This document shows, in pieces, positions 62,601 to 64,000 of a stretch of DNA of 64,000 nucleotides; position 1 is the first letter of the stretch, and the number at the start of each line of letters is the position of its first letter. The position numbers were made by a program, and so were the translations under genes. The notes under the pieces are model-generated. The model did not search any database. It saw nothing but the letters and a program-made list of their open reading frames with translations, and was not told the origin of the DNA. Source of the stretch: Leptospira_A sp046736045 (lineage in GTDB: Bacteria > Spirochaetota > Leptospiria > Leptospirales > Leptospiraceae); NCBI RefSeq assembly GCF_046736045.1, contig NZ_CP177134.1, positions 2,170,001 through 2,234,000 on the forward strand, read 5' to 3'.

Positions 62601-64000
62601 TCAGTGGACTGGAAGAGTTCAATCAGGCAAGAACCGAAGTGGAAAAATCGGAAGATCCTTTTTTGCAGGCTTTTCGTATCGGGAATTTATATTTACAAAA
62701 TTATCTGATTTATGAAGCAGAAGGCGAATTACAAAAGTTATATGCTTCTGCCAAAACTGCGAAAGAGAAAAACGTAGTTAAAAACAGAGAATTGGAGATC
62801 TTATTTCATAAAGGTTTTCTTTTGGGTGATTCGAAAATTTATCTGACCAATCTGACGTCCACATCCGCTTATAGTTTGGGATTTAGAAAGGATTGGAAAA
62901 GTTATGACGAAAAGATCAATTCGCGTGAATTCACTAAGTTCGGTTATGCGGATTCCATTTATGATCAATATCGTCGGAAACTTTATCAAAGTTGGAAGGA
63001 TTTGCAGATCAAAGGATACTTTGATCCTTTTGTTCTGACTCCGGAATTTTTAACTACAGGTGATTCCGTTTTAAGTAAACTATCCCATTTGAACCGGACT
63101 CTTATGTTTTCATTGATGAGTCAATCTGTCGGTTTGCAAAAAAAGAATGAGGTCAATTCACTTGTAGATTTGATTTTACAGGAAGAAAAGGAAGAAGGGC
63201 GGATTATGCGAAATCTCACCTTTCAATTGTTTTACGCTAAAAAATTATACCTTCGCGGGGACATGGAATCGGGGGATCGTTATCTTAAAGAATTCGAATC
63301 CGCGTATGAAAAGGCCGGATTCGGAAATAAATTTTTAGACGAAGAGTATCTCGGCCTGAAATGGAAGGTAGGCCATATTTACGGAAAAATAATTCCACCA
63401 TCTGTTCTCAAACCCAATGAATTCGCTTCTTATTATACCAAAGTTACCGGATCAAATCCTTCGGCTTATATCGGATTTTTGAATGAGATAGCAAAACAAT
63501 TCAAGAACGATTATTATAGTATAAATCTTCGTGAAGAATGGAATTTTTTGATTTTGCATATGTTGAAGCAGTCATTAGCCAAAAATTCTTCGGAAGTTTT
63601 CTTTGATGTTGCGATGGCGAGAGATCAGCTTTTAGCGTATGACGATCGTTATCTGGGCGTGAAAACATTCGGAAAACAAATTCCTAAATTTTCAGAGTTA
63701 AGTGAAAGGTTGAAGAAAAAAATTCCTGCGAATCAGGATCTTTCGGCTTTGATTGATGTCGGTACCAAAACTTACTTATTGGGATTTGCAGATAATAAAT
63801 CTTCCGGAAGGGAATTTTTTGCGGACAACCGGGATGCAAACCGCGATATCATGAGATACTTTTTGGAATCGGAACTGGGCGGATTGGAAACTTTGCTTAG
63901 GGATGCTGTTTCCGATAAATATAAAAATGCGTTAAGACTTTCCAAAGGCAAAAGACATTATATATATATGACTGGAATTCATTCCAAAGTTCCCGTTCAA
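56615..64000 (+). CDS. Giant TolB-propeller/TPR lipoprotein with probable CHAT domain (3' end outside window)
   Basis: At least 2,462 residues, open to the window end. Signal with FFFDC lipobox (cysteine about 19). Residues about 65-340 hold PD40/TolB propeller repeats (AISPDGRYLVFVS, PVWSPDGKLILYVTD, PSWSKDASTVYYLS). Residues about 360-1580 are TPR-like helices. Residues about 1660-1850 form an alpha/beta segment with DTDILVSDKE and SEISMAAVPL. Residues 2370-2462 (DLSALIDVGTKTYLLGFAD... RHYIYMTGIHSKVPVQ) look like the start of a CHAT caspase-like domain whose catalytic His-Cys would lie beyond 64000. It immediately follows the DUF1318-like gene. Confidence 0.6.
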   Translation, partial: MYFRILVFLSVGIFFFDCSIFQKSVKISPVNFDYKGISKNYFSPSQSKPFPLTVQKGNNLYNSTTADGKYLFYATDQNGNFDIWFRDLESSVVVPVTNHPFSESKPAISPDGRYLVFVSEEYDPDGDIILLKMDLEEWIEELLQGNRYPKEDFVNLTNPNAQKNAIQQRVIDTDPVWSPDGKLILYVTDKFSPGLPNLALLDPQKPEKPVQLTKEGGVNPSWSKDASTVYYLSYNDESSGEIYSLNILTSERKRITIDGFLDYSPTVDSKGAFLYYSSIRKDTNGNGFLDERDNNFLIMKNLKDGTERVLSSGESSYFDVRHSSFNGGSILFSAPFYNSINVYFLPENGAVPKQNTISDQFYYARGFAEKQSLDSYFLALDSVELFFSADLLYPLYQAKVKWTKSQAFLKVGKASSARQILSGMADVGLNENTAYEKGLGKWELGNPKARNVELENYILKISNEITAVDTVPGLLHLLADEFERTKDSKKTLEILNRIYANYPSYHQIHEIKRRLGGYSFSADSLVLPEVYKDIFASWEKEKLRFENNPKEKFSQDTIRDLRFVLEDIQLKIEEGRNYVELGAWADKLLSVPENQNVKLFQIYLQYLKSKALASDRKYAESNAVLDSIIPIPANLELEPQGQPSVFEMVPFQSAYKNPILLRASLQKYYNEKAIGNTSNALRNMKIYLEFYDPVLGVDLKVEEIQNAFFYFENKALEFERIGNLLQSSFHYFFNNQNMFLVKTRNLYLDSLYKEYAVYYQRKMVDTIFNYGKKLREEEESALLNQINILGKDKLNVIGNISDVTSFVTDNKYLRSVVNIKDFEKIEVLSTEALRWTELYYKQAVPRARPYLDLATLYGYAYFLINKYVIFESYYYATGTMTDVRKKEILENYKKAEWELKWIIFADPTYYDAYQLLGWLYQYVDLIKLKKETPDGDTDEERYASLYKKYFPEKNLEANVELYSQILVFLGDPYPDSKVISDLNLNLGNNHFLLNNYPKANESYTKVEELGKFLLSKNQFEEYRQEAVFRYNFGRSLIYQGQYKKAIEQFEKSIDIYFKKEYYQAVNSATSEDNQINRDRLNNVRSKLALLFSLKGLSELESQRYSDASVSFQTAIAYNNGINFVNPINLYNYLAIAFQKSSRFRDSYVMLDLAEKEYQKEKEAFWKRVKNWSPWNLVLPDSVRVIGEGRFPGDFPTDFKYLLTLGIRIENHIEQKEFSIALKELEARNNFIQDRSLNKTVMGSNILAKSKQVEAQIHYENKDHSLSVASYEYLADLVLKNGTKASKEKAFTGYTYSVFSFVEANPDDLKASREKLNNLILYLKKWKDSSISDCEKQELCDEVFRSENIQYDIMLGNSYFYLGNLDSLDSALQSAQEDYATAAGLLENPGFVDPKKIGLNTDPLTRKERVRNLHNLATIYFKLGDLALFERKWKEAYELAYEFRLDDEIFWLNALKSEMYLSSDVASVNTSREKTSGLKTFISELNVSWKKRPELRLFAKRSRLDRFVKILTTYYLQTKEYANIISIWEERRNVDLFRETIGAQFEFEDSKLNLAYTDLMAWVKNYKKLVISLEEKSQGRENLDSILKAQNAEIQKFYILLDKVNIASPEKISFFDPYHKDYAKSGTDWIAVLNFYNQNFLFRSANGKLEVDTCPGVLTKENCKWNQTNDKVIIQVLGNDFTKSNATGIFNWIKTNSPKANISFIYDRNHLSLFTERNERNWKWVTLLTEKTDKKHPAQVRQNTQNELGPLLYDTDILVSDKERSFNGSLFSDSYSEILPLREIFSASGSEISMAAVPLNNLKDRDWQRFGYLFEVLRSKRIQNVVGYSGANAENELLSGNPSLAVLGNSENIILLGNWEKQIFDKELSSSKAKELIQKGFIQEKEKDFNEAYNYYYTASTLLGDNDPKLPELELRLAKLKTELFPQVEKKKFFEPLWKRYDQSDFRNRIRYEYLVSCLSAKTTEDCGDPSVDWKGSSSEIFAKAIKFYSKLRKGSVSGLEEFNQARTEVEKSEDPFLQAFRIGNLYLQNYLIYEAEGELQKLYASAKTAKEKNVVKNRELEILFHKGFLLGDSKIYLTNLTSTSAYSLGFRKDWKSYDEKINSREFTKFGYADSIYDQYRRKLYQSWKDLQIKGYFDPFVLTPEFLTTGDSVLSKLSHLNRTLMFSLMSQSVGLQKKNEVNSLVDLILQEEKEEGRIMRNLTFQLFYAKKLYLRGDMESGDRYLKEFESAYEKAGFGNKFLDEEYLGLKWKVGHIYGKIIPPSVLKPNEFASYYTKVTGSNPSAYIGFLNEIAKQFKNDYYSINLREEWNFLILHMLKQSLAKNSSEVFFDVAMARDQLLAYDDRYLGVKTFGKQIPKFSELSERLKKKIPANQDLSALIDVGTKTYLLGFADNKSSGREFFADNRDANRDIMRYFLESELGGLETLLRDAVSDKYKNALRLSKGKRHYIYMTGIHSKVPVQ

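Overview
The window reads as chromosome of a spirochaete of the genus Leptospira. The reasons are: stand-alone 5S rRNA genes not linked to 16S or 23S, many lipoproteins with the loose spirochaetal lipobox, proteins resembling Leptospira-restricted families (a DUF1577-like protein, and a large glycine/asparagine-rich family probably catalogued as TIGR04388), and moderate A+T content. Species cannot be fixed from sequence alone. Two nearby 5S copies and the gene content would fit a saprophytic or intermediate species, but this is inference.

Layout. 1-6.3 kb: the 3' end of a CzcA-type metal efflux gene, a TPR protein, a PilZ-like regulator and a crotonase. 6.3-12 kb: a rhomboid protease, a response regulator and two sensor kinases. 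12.1-15.4 kb: hisB-hisH-hisA followed by a VKOR-thioredoxin fusion. 15.4-20.1 kb, minus strand: ABC1 kinase, feoA, feoB and a NeuB-like synthase in one close run. 20.2-28.5 kb: a helicase-associated-domain protein, then minus-strand lipase, lipase foldase, apolipoprotein N-acyltransferase and a small protein, a GNAT enzyme and glycyl-tRNA synthetase. 28.6-31.6 kb: a TonB-like membrane protein with a PrsW-type protease, and an effector-binding-domain protein.

31.6-48.5 kb is a plastic, repeat-rich region. It holds two identical 5S genes with duplicated downstream blocks, several dispersed intergenic repeats, a TetR regulator with a clear palindromic operator, several lipoproteins, a complete IS3-family element, an IS481-like element and a decayed IS3 fragment. 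Its centre is a degraded large secreted-protein gene followed by two M23-peptidase/lipoprotein pairs. Each pair overlaps by ATGA and each is followed by the same 250-bp repeat. I read this as a candidate polymorphic effector/immunity locus with cassette-like organisation.

48.4-64 kb returns to ordinary gene order: a DUF1761 protein, a non-canonical Nramp-like transporter, an NhaC antiporter, a sigma-like protein and a STAS protein. It ends in a close run of an AsmA-like protein, a small lipoprotein and a giant lipoprotein of more than 2,460 residues. The giant has a TolB-like propeller, long TPR-like repeats and what looks like the start of a CHAT (caspase-like) domain at the window edge. No CRISPR array, prophage or tRNA gene was seen.
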